Shown: piece by piece, positions 33,824 through 47,700 of the stretch
Position numbering within the stretch: the stretch's first letter is position 1
Layout of the letters: each line of letters begins with the position of its first letter
Assembly (NCBI GenBank): GCA_021397835.1
Contig: JAJFZO010000345.1
Coordinates: 1,116,001-1,180,000 of the forward strand
Source of the DNA: Moringa oleifera
Lineage: Eukaryota; Streptophyta; Magnoliopsida; Brassicales; Moringaceae
Direction of reading: 5' to 3'
Length of the DNA: 64,000 bases
Position numbers and translations under genes: made by a program
The notes under the pieces: generated by a model
The model's input: the letters and a program-made list of their open reading frames with translations, nothing else
What the model was told of the DNA's origin: nothing
Databases searched by the model: none

Positions 33824-34429
33824 ATACTGATTTGCATTAATTAAAATTGGCATATGTTATTCATATTGTTTTGCCATATTAGAAAAAAAGAAAATCAAAT
33901 AATCATGTTATGAGCCACCAAGTTATGAAAATTATATATAAGAGACAGTCAGGCTTATTATTAATGTAAAAAATAATAATAAAAGTTGTCACACTTAAGT
34001 AGCCCAATATTTGCTTGTTAACTATATTTCTTTATATTTGTAAATCGGTTAGAAAATAGGCTATTAATCCTATATTTGATAATATCCCATTTTCATTAGA
34101 TAATGTCTTGAACAACGTTGTTGGAATGGAGATGGTATTCAAATTAGCAAGAAAGGCCCTACGAGATGAGCACTCAATAATGAAATAATGACCATCTGAA
34201 TAAGGTTATGATATAATGAGTGATTAGTTAATGTATAATATTTTATGATGCCTAAATTTTTTGGATTAGAGATTAAATTAATACTCAAATAGTAATTTAG
34301 AATTATTCTAATTATGTTTAATCAGAATTAACAAAGCTTGTGCAAGTAGAAATTAATTTTGAAGTCAAGTAGCATCATTAGGCAAATCAACAATACTAAT
34401 CATATTTTCTTTTTTTCAAGGCAGATCAT

Positions 34430-35165
34430 CTAGCACCACACTTTATAATTCATTTCAGATGAACAAAGTCAAAATCAAACTGTTATGATGTAACTATTTA
34501 AATAAATATGGATTCACGTCTTCGGCGTGGTCTCTTTCACTCCTCTTTCTCTCTCTTTCAAAACTAGTGGTTAGAAGATAGTCTCCTCAACATGCCAATA
34601 TTAAAATGCTCTAAAATTTCTCTTCCTTGTAGCAATTGTACAAAGTCTTGCCTATCATCTTTTTTTTTTTTTTTGCCTATATTTTCTTGATTTTGTTAGA
34701 TTTTCTTTAGCATCTTTAGTTTTCTTGTACTTTCTTTTATTTTTTTTTTTTGGGAAATGTTTGCTAGAGTTAGTCAATTATTTTATCTTAGGCACTATAA
34801 TTTCTAATAATTTGACCATGTTGAACATATTTTCAATTGTTGTTTAAAACTCATTTCAGATAAGCAAAGTCAAAATCAAACTTGAGACACGACTCTTTAA
34901 TGAAACATATTCACATCTTCGGCGTGCTCTCTTTTGTTCCCTCTTTCTTTTTGAAAATTGGCTGCAAGAATATTGAAATTTTTGGATTTTATTACTTTTT
35001 AGTTTTTCCAATTTTTATTTTATTTATTTTTTTCTTTTCTATGGTTTTTTATTTATTTTTCTTTTATTTTATTTTTATGTTTTCTTTTCTTTTCTTTTCT
35101 TTTCAAATAGGCATTGTACATTATAGTTACTACAGGTAAACATATTTTCCAAAATTAGATAAGCA
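34430..35165 (-). repeat. Tandem duplication inside U (CTTCGGCGTG marker)
   Basis: A block with AGCAAAGTCAAAATCAAACT, then TTCACRTCTTCGGCGTG and a CT-rich run, occurs at about 34,460-34,560 and 34,866-34,950, with a third partial start at 35,157. Inverted equivalents occur at about 60,690-60,780 and 61,060-61,150. Non-coding low complexity fills the gaps. Confidence 0.65.
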
Positions 35166-35642
35166 AAGTAAATATCAAAAATAACATATGTACACTACAA
35201 CATAATAGGTTTTAGTGGTAATTATTTTAGGTTTTAGCGGTAATTACAATTGCCACTAAGGTCTTTACCAGCGATTGGCCAAAACCTGGCATAGTCAAGG
35301 TTGAGAAAACTGTATAGTGACAATTATCACGATTGTTGATAAAAATATAAAATAGTTGCCGCTAAAAATGTATACTATTGCTAGCAATTGTTAGCAGCAT
35401 GTATATTCATTTTTATTTTGTTTTTGACAATTACAAATTATCATTAAAAATAAATTGACATTTGTGTTGTTTGCAGCAATTATCAATTACTACTAAATAT
35501 CTAATTATTGAATGACAATTAATAAAAATTATCATTAAAAGTGGTTGACTTTTATTTTGTTTACGACAATTGATATATATTTAACGACATTAACAATTGT
35601 CGCTAAATGTCTATGTATTTAGAAGCAATTATAAAGTAATTA

Positions 35643-37401
35643 CATTACAACAAAAATGATATTAGTTTACATTAAATAGTTCACAATTTTAATAACAACT
35701 GTGAATAAAATAAGATTAGTTCACAATTGTAACAAAACTGTAAATAAAATAGACCTTTATTCATAATTGTAACAAAACTGTGAACAAAAGAAACCCTTTC
35801 TGTAACTATGAATAAAAGTACAAATCTTTATTCACAATTATGGCTATAACTGTGAATAAAAGTGTTACCTTATCAGTGATTCTTTTTCTCCAGAAAGATA
35901 ATTAAACTTCACTAATTCTTTTTCTTCACTTGTGCAGGTAGTAACCATCAGGTATGAAGTGCACTATGAAGAGAGGCCCTCAGGGTTTTAGATCTAGCAA
36001 ACCAAACATTTGGCCTTAACTATTTGCAATGAAGGAGTTAAGAGTGTGATTCTGCTTACTTTTGGGTTCCAGATCTGGCAGATTGAATCTCCTTTTTGTC
36101 CTGGTAGGTTTATTCTTTTCTCCCGAAATTATGTACTTGTCTTCTTTGTTAGAATGCAAATGGTTCTTTTATTTGTTGCTTTTAGTTTCTTTATTTTTAA
36201 GCCCAAATCTGGGCGTGGTTCTACTTTCATCGAGGTTTCAGATCTGTGCATAGTTTTACTTTCATCGGGGTTCTAGATCTATTTTAGGGTTTCAAATGTG
36301 TGTTGAGGTCTTAGATTTGTGTTGTGGCCCCAAATTTATGCTGGTGGTTCTAGATCTGGGCGAAAGGTTCCAAATCTAGGTTAAGAATTTTAGATCTGTG
36401 ATGGGGGTTCCAAATCTGGGTACGAGATTTTAGATCTAGGCTAGGGATTTTAGACCTTAATTGGGATTCTAGATTTGTGTTGGGGATTCCAAATCTGGCT
36501 GCAAGGTTTTAGATCTGGGCTAAGGATTCTAAATCTTATTTGGGATTCAAAATCTGTATTGGGGGTTTCAAACTTGGATGTGGAGTTTTAGATCTAGGCT
36601 AGGATTTCAACTATGTACTGGGAGTTCCAAATCTGGGTGTAGGGTTCTAAATCTGGGCTAGGGATTCCAGATCTTAGTGGGAATTCAAGATCTGTTCTGG
36701 GGTTTCTAAATCTGGATGTGGGATTTTAGATTTGGGTTAGGGATTGCATATCTTGATTAGGATTTTAGATCTATGCTAGGCTTCCAAATCTGGATGCAGG
36801 ATTTTAGATCTGGGCTATGGATTCCAAATTTGTGCTAGGGATTCTAGATCTGGGTGTGATTTTTTACTTTAATCGAGATTTCAGATCTATCAGGGTTTCA
36901 CATTTAGGTTAGGATTTCAAATTTATGCTGGGGGTTCCAAATCTGTGATGAGGGTTCTAAATTTGGACGGAGGTTCTACTTCCATTGGGGTTTCAGATTT
37001 GGACATGGTTTTACTTCCATCGAGGTTCTAGATCTTGCAGATCAAAATCTTGGCCTTGATTGATTGTAATGAAGGAAGATGTGGTTCTACTTCCATCCAA
37101 GTTCCAGATCTAGCTGATCAAAATCTCTTTTTAGTTTTGGTAAGGTTAATTTTTTCTCTTTAATTTATAATTTTGTATTTTTTTTACAATGGACACTACG
37201 ATGGTTGATTTTGGAACCCTAGCTGATAAGGTAAAGATTAGTGTTCATTAAACTATATGTATGTTGGATTTTGCTTGATAAATGTTGCTTTTATAGAAAG
37301 TATTTCAACTAACTTTTGTTCATACTGTTATAGTCTACAATTTTTGAACTGTGAACTAAAGCCATTTAAAGTTATGAATAAAAGGCTATTTTGTTGTAGT
37401 G
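35643..37401 (+). mobile_element. E6: short CACTA element, same family as E3
   Basis: The left end is CATTACAACAAAAATGAT and the right end CTATTTTGTTGTAGTG. The flanking 3-mers TTA (35640-35642) and TTG (37402-37404) are a near target duplication. It shares with E3 the terminal sequences, the TTCACARTT...AACTGTGAA subterminal palindromes, the leader-like segment (35,880-36,200) and the G-rich minisatellite. It lacks the Ulp1 region and is half as long (1759 bp), so it is a deletion derivative. Confidence 0.85.
36230..37110 (+). repeat. G-rich minisatellite, E6 copy
   Basis: Units such as GGGTTCCAAATCTGGGTGYG and TTTTAGATCTGGGCTAGG repeat irregularly every 20-25 bp through the core of E6, on the same strand as in E3. 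The order and number of units differ from E3, indicating independent expansion and contraction. Confidence 0.8.
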
Positions 37402-37520
37402 TTGACAATTGTTGTTAAAAGCAAGTTCACCTTTATTTTTTTATGATAATTAATAATTGAATATTTTGCCATTAAATGTTAATAGAATTACCAATAATTA
37501 ACATTTGAATAACCACTATT

Positions 37521-40500
37521 TTTTAAAAAAAATCAAATTAAAGTAGAAAATTCAAAATTATAGCTCATAATGTAATTAAAGCAAATATACTCATTCATAA
37601 CTAAATTATCTTTTCTATTATCTTCTTACACAACAAAATATATCTAGATGTTAAATAATCATTTAACAAAAATATAATTTCAAATAAAAAATTCAGTAAT
37701 GCTTTTAAATTTAAAGAGTTAAAAATTAATACACTATTTCTACAAAATATCATTTTGTCAATCTTCAATAAATGATAATGAATTCATAATGTAACCTGAA
37801 AATAAAAAATATATGTAAGAACATGTACAAAATATAACTATTTCGTAAGTATAAAAAATAACACTTACCTTGAGAAGGTTCAAACACCAAATTTTTATTA
37901 TTTTCTTCAACACCTTGATGCACCCTCAATGCATCAAAAAATTATTAAATATAGAAAAATAAGAGCATGCATCTCAATAATACAATATAAAATAAAGTTC
38001 AAGTGTAATATGTTATTTTCTGTGGTGGGTTTCTTCCCATATTAAAAAAAAAAAATGCACGCATTTAAAGTGATTATGGATGATATCAACTTGATTGCAA
38101 ATCACAAATTAATTTATGATCTATAATATATATTCCACACGAAATTACGACTCCAATCTTTCATGAAGCAAGAAATTAAGTTAATTTTTTTCACTTATCA
38201 TCATCATCATTTGCACAGGTAGTTCTTATATGATCACGTTTTCCAAATATTCTTTTAAAAAAAATCATGATGGACTAACTAGTTGGGACAAAATGATAGA
38301 ACAATGAATATGCATATAATATCTTTCTAGAATGAGGAATATTTTCTTCACAGGCCTGTTTTGAAGATAATGACATGTTAAAAATAGTAAATAAAGTTAT
38401 TCTAGTTTTATCTTTCTTAACTCTCAACCATTCTCTCTCATAATTCACACATAATGCATCTTATTAATACACATAATAAATATCAAGGATAAAGAACAAA
38501 ACTTAAGAATCAATCTTATTAATACAGAAAATGGTAGCAAACTTTTCTTGTGATCCAATTGTTACTACATGCATGAAAAATGCAAATCCTAAGCCAATAA
38601 AACAATAAAAAACATAACAATAATCATCTTGTACTCTAACGTGTTAGCTTTGGCTTCTCCTTCTGCAGCACTACTTCAATAGACCTCTGTATCCTCTGTG
38701 TACTCTATACTAATTTCTCATTACTTTCAAGAACTGACTTATATGTTTAGCAAACTCTGACCATGAATTCATATTTGTTTCTAAAGAACTAGCATCTCCA
38801 TCTTCCATTCTTTTAGGAAACTCTACAAAGAAAAACACATGAAGCCATGATTAAAGGAATCAATAGTTAGTTCTCACTTTTGATTGCCATTCTAACCACT
38901 AGCATGATACACAACACTGTGGGCTTGCTCTTCGTTGGACTGTCTAAGTCCACCAAACATGGTTCGACCCTTATTGTGAATCAAGAATCTTTTCTTTTGT
39001 CAGCAGAAGAATTCATCAACAGAGATTCTATTGCTGATAGAGTTGGAAGAGTTTCAAACCTCACTTTCTCCAACATTTTATGGTTGACAATGTTAAGAGG
39101 AATTTCAAATCTCACTTTCCCCTGAGATTCCATTTCTGTTGGCTGCTTCTGCTATCAACCAAGAATCTACTTCTCTCATTTTTCTGCATTCTTAAAGTTG
39201 TTGCTGTTGACTGCTCTTAATTATTACATGTTTTTGAGTGCTCAACTTTAACAATAAGTTGCAAATTACAAACTCAAAATGAAATTGCAAATTATGAATA
39301 GCAGTTTGATGAAGAAATAACTACAATGGGATAACAGGACACTAACCCTTATGTAACTTTGTGGCCTATATCATTCTAATAGCAAACAACCTCCATGTGA
39401 ACATCAACAGTGCCCAAAATCTTACACACACACTGACACTTCCAGCCTAGAATTTTTCTTCTCTACTGATACTTTCTTAACCATATATAGAATCCATAAC
39501 AACTTAACAACTTTAACACAGTATAAAGAAACTGATCAATAAAAGAAAATGTCCCATGATGAAGCCTACAACCTTGACTAGACCTTTTACTTTCAAAGCT
39601 AATGCCCTAAATAGTTTCATGAACATTAGCATTACCGAAGCTCATAGGATCTTGAATATTCTTTTACACCTATGCCACAACTAATCATTTTAGAAAATGT
39701 CATGAATTTCCCATATACCTGAAACGTATTCAACCAATATAGCCTATACCAAAGTGTTAATTTGCTGGGAGCTCAATGAACATAAAATTGTAAAAGCAAC
39801 CAGAGACTAGTTTAATTAAATTCACATAAAATAGTCTAGTTTCCACTATTCTTCAGAAGGAGAGCCACGTAACTTAAATATCTTGTGCAATTGTTCAACT
39901 TAAGTAGAACAAGATCCAGAAAAATGAGTCAAATGAAAACCGCTATTAAAAAATCAAACTACTACTACTAATAATAACGGCACAACCAGAGACAATGAAT
40001 AGACAGAAAGAAAGTCAACAAGAAGAAACAAAGACTGCAAAACAATATATCAAATTATAAAGTGCCATGGTATAAAGTGGGAAAGCACAAAAGCGGGTTG
40101 CATCACATGATCGAAAATCTCGACTATATAACACTTCTATTTGGTTTGACACTCAGAATTCAATGAAGAAACTCACAATTGAATGAAACTTCAATACAAA
40201 AATTACTCATGATTATTCATTTTTTTGCTCGCATGTAGTTCTGTGTTGCTGTACATCCCAAAAAGTCTGAATGAAGGGATCTCAGTTCATGTTTGTAGAC
40301 CTTCAAAGATATGATTGACAAGATATACCTCATGAATGAAGCTAGTTGGCAATTTCCAAAGACCAACAAACACTTGAGCATAATATTTATGTTGTTCATA
40401 AGTCAGGCTGGTAGTAAATCTAAAACATGTTGCCTTTCAAGCTCCTTTATTGTAAAAGATGTCGTGCCTCCTTTCAGACCATGGCAAGGATATAACAACA

Positions 40501-40645
40501 AAGATGTTAGTGTTAGGAAGAGAATAAGTGGCTTGATTTTGTTAGAAATTTGAGACAACTCTCATTTTCCATTGAACTAAATACTTAACTACAACATTGT
40601 TGTTATTGCTTGAAAATTCAATGCCATTATCTGCAACTACCACAT
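37521..40645. other. No recognised gene; possible minus-strand exon scraps
   Basis: A candidate exon on the minus strand near 37,925-37,875 (GVEENNKNLVFEPSQG) is followed by a good GTAAGTG donor. Another at about 38,815-38,715 reads MEDGDASSLETNMNSWSEFA. They could be E5 interior coding remnants. Frames at 38,880-39,125 and 40,311-40,553 on the plus strand match nothing I know. The remainder is unremarkable A/T-rich sequence. Confidence 0.35.
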
Positions 40646-40770
40646 CACTTAGCTATTATGACGGTCTTTGTAACCATCAATAAAAACAATCATTTATTAA
40701 CAATGATTTTTGTAACTAAAAGAATGAGCACTTTTATGACGGTTTTTATGATCATCATAAAAAATATTTA
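40646..40770. repeat. E7 left subterminal repeats
   Basis: TTATGACGGTCTTTGTAACC and TTATGACGGTTTTTATGATC units, with ATCATAAAA and TCAATAAAAACA inverse forms, correspond to the right-end units near 50,050-50,200. Confidence 0.7.
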
Positions 40771-41767
40771 TATTTTATTATATATTTTTATTAATTAATC
40801 ATAAAATTTTTTATAATTTTTGTTAATTAACTAATATTTGTCATTTGTTTTTGCAATTGCAGTCAAACAGTACAAAAATGTTAAACAAAAAAATTACATA
40901 TATTTATAACTATAACTTTTACAAAATGTAATAATATTAAGTATCACAAATAAATAAAATATCTACAAATTAAATTACACAATTGTCATCTTCACTGTTA
41001 TGTTCTACCATTACATCAAAAAAATACCTAGTGAATTAGATGTGTCACTCTGTAATAGTTATAGAAAAGATACATTATTATATCAGCTCTATTTAACATA
41101 TAATTAATTTAAATGTCAAAATAAATAAGCAGTTGTAATAAAGCTTGAAAATCAAACATAATAAAAGGTTAGGACTGTATCCAGATGTCAAAAATATAAC
41201 TTCTTGCAACTCATAAGGTAAATATTAATCATAATATACAATTTTCTATTCTAGTGCCCTACATCTAAATATCAAAAGTGTAACTTCTTGTAATGCAACA
41301 GTAAGTGTAAAAATTAACTGATTATGAACATATTTATTTCATATGCATATTTGAATACTTTTACTTGTTTTTTGCTTTACCAACTTCTTAAAAATGATAT
41401 TTACAGATTCTCAATAGAATTGACAAAGAACTCAACAAAATTAGTAGACGGCTCAATGAATAGAATGAGCAGAGCTTTCAATGAATAGAATTAGTCCATC
41501 ATACTTGAATTTAACCAAGCCAAATAACACACAATTAAAACACAAACATTAATGAGCCTACAAGGATTACATACCTGACTATGATAGTAACTGTTGTACA
41601 TGCATAGCCCATTCACCACGTAGTTCATCAATTTTTTCATTACTATATGTATCCTTGCCATTGAACTTTAAGATTAAAACATAAAAGAAGATAATATAAT
41701 CAATTTAATATTATTTATAAATATGAAACATTTAATATGTAAATAAAATAAATAATATTACTTTCTC

Positions 41768-44710
41768 TCAAAGAATTTTTGGATGTTCAATTATTTCCTT
41801 CATAAATCGAAGTACAAAATAGCCACATTCTATACCACTTCCTTGAATCGGTGCCTATACATCTTGAAATATAATCATTAACACATATTATTTTGATATT
41901 ATTAATAATGAAAAAACAAAATGAACTCATTTGAATTCGTTGCCATGTAATATTTGATCTCACACGAAACATTTGAAAACCCTTGTATCATTAACCAATA
42001 AAAATTTGAAAATATGTAGTATTTAGAATTAATAATGAAACTAATAAACAAAAGACATAAACTAAAACTTGTACTCACATGGTCACAATTTTTTTAAGAT
42101 CAGGTCCTACTTCTTGACCCAAAGAATCCAAATGATATATTATTTCACGATGCCATATCAATAACCACTAATTCTTAATGAAATCCATTCATAATAAGAA
42201 AAACAAAAGATGATAAATAGCCACATCAGATATGTCTTGATAAAGAAATTAAGATAGAAATTTCATACTTTGGATTGTAAGACATAAAAAGAATTTAGTT
42301 TGAATGTGCTTTTTCTAACCGCTCAGCAATATGTCGTACTCCATCTTTTAACCTACTTTCATTGTTTAGTCCACCAGAGAGTGAGACAATCACAAGATTG
42401 ATAAAGCCAAATTGTTTTAACTTTTTTGTATCCTTCAAATTAGCATGTAGATATCTGAAAGTAAATAACTTGAAAGTTAAATCATATAAACATAGATATT
42501 GAAATAAACTGATATTGAAATTTTGTCTCACCTGATATACAAACAAATACTAGTTCCTCTCAATTCTTTTTTACCAATCATGATAGAGCAATCTTCTAAA
42601 CCAAAATAGCAATAAAATGGACAGAAAAAAACATCATCATCAAATCTTACTCTAACTTCATTTTGGATATTAATCATCAATGGATAAGCTACTTTTGCGA
42701 ACTACTCTAGAGCTTGCTCAAAAATGGATCTCACTTTTTTACTGATTTCATTTTCCTTTGTCTTCAAACATGTGACAATAATAAATTTTAAAAATCAAAT
42801 AAGTTTAACATGAAAAGAAATAAAGATGATATACCACAACTAAAATTGTCATACCTCCTTAACAATATAAGTAGAAACTAAGTCTTCAGGCCAACTTACA
42901 TGATGACCCAATGCATTTTTAACAAATATAAGATATTCATCCTCATTTTCAATAGGAAGTCGAGCATCTTGATTGAATATTTGATCGACGAAAATCACAA
43001 AATTGGCACAAGAACCATCAATAATAGTGCCCATTGCAATAACATTTTCTAGAGTATCCATTGCTAATTTACATACAACACCCTATTCACAAAAAAATGA
43101 CATTATTAATTATAATTAATAGTAAAAACAATATCTATAGCATTAAATGAATAAGTAAACACTTTCATCTTCAAATCTTCATTAGAAACATCGCAAGAAT
43201 CCTTCATAGGCATTGGTGAATCGAGTTTTTGTATCTTATTGGAGCTATGACCTTCAAGTTGTACAACACGTGAATGTGTATTCGTGCTTCTTTGAGTCAA
43301 TAACAACAGTTTTTGCTCTACCTTAGCCAAGCAAGCTTCTAGATATGCTACCTTATTAGGAGTAGAAAAAAAGACCAAAGGAGTGATAAACTTTCCAACT
43401 CCTCTAACTCGACCCCTATGCTTATTAGTACCAAAAGCTTTGCCTAAAATGTCATCACTGCCTGAGAATGTAATGGTACCAGCTTTTGACTGCTCCATTA
43501 ACTCATCCTATAATAATCCATGCCAAATTAAGTATAAATTACATAGGAATTAATTTTCTAGTTTTATAAGCTATTGTTGATGACTTGCATGCAATAAACA
43601 TAAAATATTGCAACATAACTTTAAGTGTGTCAAGAAAATAATTAGGAAAGAAAAAGATAGAATACTTTCTGTCTGGGTGTCTTTGTTCATAAGCCAAGAA
43701 AAAGTGGCATTCCAGTTGGTTAGATTATACTGCCTTACTGCCTGAATAATATTCCCTTAATGCCTCATTGTCTTCAAACTTTAGCAAATAATCTTATAAA
43801 GACAAGATTTCTAATGTTTATGTAAGATTCATTAAAAAAAACTTACAATTTTTTCAATGATAGGCATCGTTTCTGGTGCATAATGTCCTTCTTTATTTTG
43901 TCACGCTAGCTTCCATAATTCACTACGATCAATCTCTTCTTCTACCTTGAGTTCTGCTTTCTATAAAGATGGAGTAACAAATTAAAAATTAGAAAGAATG
44001 TATCTTAAAATCGTCATAAAGAATGTAAGAGTGAGAAAGTTGCCAATTTGTGCTCTAAGGTTGCATATCCACCTCGACTCAATCGATGAGGATATTTACT
44101 ATGTTTTTGTCAGTTGTTTTTTTTTTTTTTTTTTTTGTTCCTTACTCAATTTCTGCAATGTCATTGCAGTTAATGGAGAAACATGAAATATTTTTTAAAA
44201 AACATATTACAACATAAATGTACCTTAAAATCCTCTGATAGTCGTGATTTAACGAACCTCTCCTAATCATTTTATGAAATGAAACTATAGATCGAAGGTG
44301 GTCTCGTTATAGCATCAAGATTATCGGCAAAAGGCATTATATATTTTATTGTTAGGATATTCTTGAATGTTCTAAATTTTTTGCCAATTGATTGTAAGAT
44401 AGACTTTTTCATGCGATGATCAATTTCAAATGCATCATATAAATGAATTTGATAAGTTACTATGCTAATAAAAAATATAATTAAATATTTAGGGTGAAAG
44501 TGTTAAACCTAAACATGTTCTCACATTTTTTCTTTTAAATGATTAGGAACCTTTCGCCAGTCACTATAAGTTATAGGTACCATGGTACGTGCAAGAACTC
44601 CAAGAGTAGACATAAGGGATTTAGCTTCAGCACCATATGGTACACCTTTTGAATTAAACTGTACCACCTTCTTTGTCCCCAAATTTTTCTAGTTCAATAA
44701 TTTTGTCATA
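41768..44710 (-). pseudogene. E7 ORF2: Transposase_24-like protein with Ulp1 (C48) domain
   Basis: Spliced coding blocks on the minus strand, in order. About 44,690-44,540: KVVQFNSKGVPYGAEAKSL and VLARTMVPITYSDWRKVPN, the Transposase_24 start. 44,440-44,280: HRMKKSILQSIGKKFRTFKN. About 43,965-43,860: DRSELWKLA, stop, QNKEGHYAPE. 43,498-43,150: DDILGKAFGTNKHRGRVRG and a coiled coil. 43,061-42,849: a block seen in plant CACTA ORF2 (NVIAMGTIIDGSCANF, LGHHVSWPEDLV). 42,546-41,768: Ulp1, with GGLNNESRLKDGVRHIAERL, then after an acceptor EIIYHLDSLGQEVGP, then APIQGSGIECGYFVLRFMK (41,854-41,771). The Asp of LDSLG and the Gln-x5-Cys pair survive; the active-site His is not resolved. Introns have good GT/AG signals (ACCAT|GTGAGT; TATAG|GCACC). 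Stops seen are mostly CAA or CGA to stop. Confidence 0.8.
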
Positions 44711-44779
44711 AAAGAAAAAAAGAAAACAATCAAACCTTTTTGCCTTAAGTTAAAAAGTTTACTTGTAAACTTCATCAAT

Positions 44780-47700
44780 CTAAGTTCCATCACAATCGGG
44801 TCGTATATAGTTAACATCACCCTCACTGATTTCATCACTTATACCGACTTCAAGTATGCCATCAATAATGGAATCATATTCTTCTATATTGTCCACATCA
44901 TTATTTCTCTCATTATGTTTATAGTCTTTTTGTGGAGTAGAGCAAACAATGGACCATCTTAGATCTAGTTGGTCTGGAACATAAAAGACTTGTTTAGCTT
45001 GAGAAGCTAAAATGAAACAATTAGATTTATGGCCATGTTATTTAAGATCAACTAATATGTGACCAACATCATCTAATTTAATCCCATAGTTATTTTTAAC
45101 CCAATCACATTTGAACAATGTTGTTTTGAACATGTGGTAGTCGAGCTCCCATATTTCCTTGATAACACCATAAAATGACAATTGTCCAATTACTGGATTC
45201 TTGTCCTTAGCACTTGAAATTTGCATTGGTGTTGCAACTGCAGTGACTCCACTATTTTGTGTGACTCAAATATTATCACGTTCCCATCTATGGAAGCAAT
45301 AACCATTCACACCATATCCAGGATATTTTATAACTTCAGGACGAGGTCCATATGCTACCCATTTCACCAAAAAGGAAGGTTGATTTTGCCTCTGTATTTC
45401 TGATGCAACCTATTGATAAAAATTTGACCGAATAGATTTTAGTATTGGATACATAGAAAATATATGGTCATGTTAAAGAAATTGGTAAGTACCTTTTCTC
45501 AAAACTAGGAAATAAAGGTTCGAGCATGCTCATCTTGTAACTATTTGGATTGTTTTGATTAATGGGCATACTGTAATTTCACATACTTGATATGCTCACT
45601 ATTAATGAAATAAGGTTAAACTCATCTAATGAATGCATATATATATGAAGTATATGTTTTATAATCAAAGTACACATAAATTAGGAAGAGACATATTCAA
45701 CATATGGTTGGACGTCAAGTGAATTCAGCAATACATAAAGATGTGCTTACTCTAATTCTTGTCAATCAACAGTGACAATGTGACCACCAGGTAAGGGCTT
45801 TCAAAATTGGATGTCATCTTCTTTTCCATATATAATACCAATTGGATGCATGTTAGAGTAATAACTTTCATAAAATTCAAGTGCTTCTTCTACAATGTAG
45901 CATTCAGCAATACATCTTCAGGACAATTACGGTTACGAACATATCCTTTCAAAGTTTTCATGAACCGTTCAAATGGATACATCCATTTAAGGTATACCGA
46001 TCCATATAATCTCACTTCTTTAACAAGGTGCACTGTTAAATGTACCATTATATCGAAAAAAGAAGGTGAAAAGTATTTTTCAAATAAGCAAAGAGTTACC
46101 ACCAAATCTTGCTATAATTTACCTAGTTTTGAAACATCCACAACCTTACTACACAAAGCATTGAAGAAGAAGCAAAATCTCATGATTGCATATCTAACAT
46201 GTTTTGGCAAAACTGAGCGAATACCCAATGGTAGAAGTTATTGCATAAGAACATGACAATCGTGAGACTTAAGACCTTGAATTTTCATATCTGTCGTTGA
46301 CACAAGATTTTTGAAATTTGAAGAATACCTATCTGGAACTTTTATGTTTGATAATGTCTCACAAAACATCCTTCTCTCTGATTTACTTAAAGTGTAACAA
46401 GCAGCTGGTAAATAAGTATGGCCATTTACAACCTTAGGAGCTAACTCTTTCCTTAAGCCAATTTCTGCAAGTTCTAGTCAAGTGTTGATCCTATCTTTAG
46501 ATTTTCCAAGAATATTAAGTAAAGTTCCATAGATGCTTTCGTAAACATTTTTTTCAATATGCATTACATCCAAAATGTGCCGAACATGTAAATGTTTCCA
46601 TTATTCAAGGTCAAAAAAGCATGATTTCTTCTTGAAGCATGTTTGAATATTGTCATTCAATCTTTTACCTCGTGTCATTTTCCTCTTAGCAACTATTTTT
46701 TTACCCCATACATTAGTAATAGAGCTTACTTTCTATAGTATTTCTTCTCCACTTAGTGCACAAAGAGGTGAACTGGTTTCATGTTCTCCATTAAATGCTT
46801 TCTTTTGCTTTCTAAATGGGTGATTTTTTTGGAAGGAATCGTCTATGACCCATATATACATTCTTCTTACCATGTTTTAATCTACAAGTATACGTGCTTT
46901 CAACATATATTGGACAAGTATAATATCCTTTAACTGAACCACCAGAGAGATTCCCATAAGCAAGAAAATCATTAATTGTCCATAATAAAATAGCTCACAA
47001 TGTAAACAACTCTTTTCGGTAAGAATCATAGACTTCTATACCAACCTCCCATAAAAGCTTCAAATCATCAATCAACAGAGCAAGATATACATCAATATCA
47101 TTACCTGGTTGGTGAGGTGCTAATATAAGTAAGGATAACATCATGAATTTTCGTTTCATACATAACCAAGGTGGTAGATTATATGTTATCATTACCATTG
47201 GCCAACAACTATATGCAGTGCTAAGAGAACTATGTGAATTTATTCCATCAACAGAAATAGCCAATCGAAGATTTCTGTGTTCGAATGCAAAACTTGGCCA
47301 CTTAAAGTCTATTAACTTCCAAGCAAGTGAATTGGTAGGATGTCTTAGTTTCCTATCTATTTCCCTTCTATTAGTATGCCAAGTTAAATGTTGTGCAATT
47401 TATGGTGACTGAAACATTTGCTTGAACCGTGGAATAAGAGGAAAGTACCACAATACTTTAGCAGGAATCCTTTTTGTTTGGTTTTTTACCTTACCATTTT
47501 CTTTCCATCTTTATAGTCCACAATTAGGACAAGATGATAAATCCTTATACTCCTTTCTATAGAGTATACAATCATTCGAGCAAGCATGTATTTTCTCATA
47601 ATGTAAACCCAATGTGTTCATAGTTTTTTTTTTTTTTTTTTTTTGCTTCATAGATCGATGTAGGGATTTCATTTCCAGTAGAAAATATATCAGATAAACA

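Larger units (their letters stand above)
30538..35190 (-). repeat. U3: inverted copy of U (3' portion)
   Basis: Inverse-complement matches run from 34,740 down to 34,520 against 60,880-61,140, from 33,770 to 32,830 against 53,170-54,100, and from 32,880 to 30,700 against 62,590-64,000. One marker is TTACAAAGACTTTGTATAAT at 32,452, which is inverted near 62,940. It lies between insertions E4 on the left and E5 on the right. No gene is recognised in it. Confidence 0.7.
35193..37520. mobile_element. E5: CACTA left end, interrupted by E6
   Basis: CACTACAACATAATAGG at 35193 is followed by dense subterminal units of the type TAGCGGTAATTACAATTGCC and GACAATTGTTGTTAAAA. These resume immediately after E6 at 37405-37510. 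I found no matching right end, so E5 is either truncated or very diverged. Its own target duplication cannot be verified. Confidence 0.65.

Noticed and set aside
34882..35139. 85-codon hydrophobic frame resembling a membrane protein
   Set aside because: It is a T-rich low-complexity run (TTTTCTTTTC repeats) inside a U tandem block; no conservation of frame in other copies.
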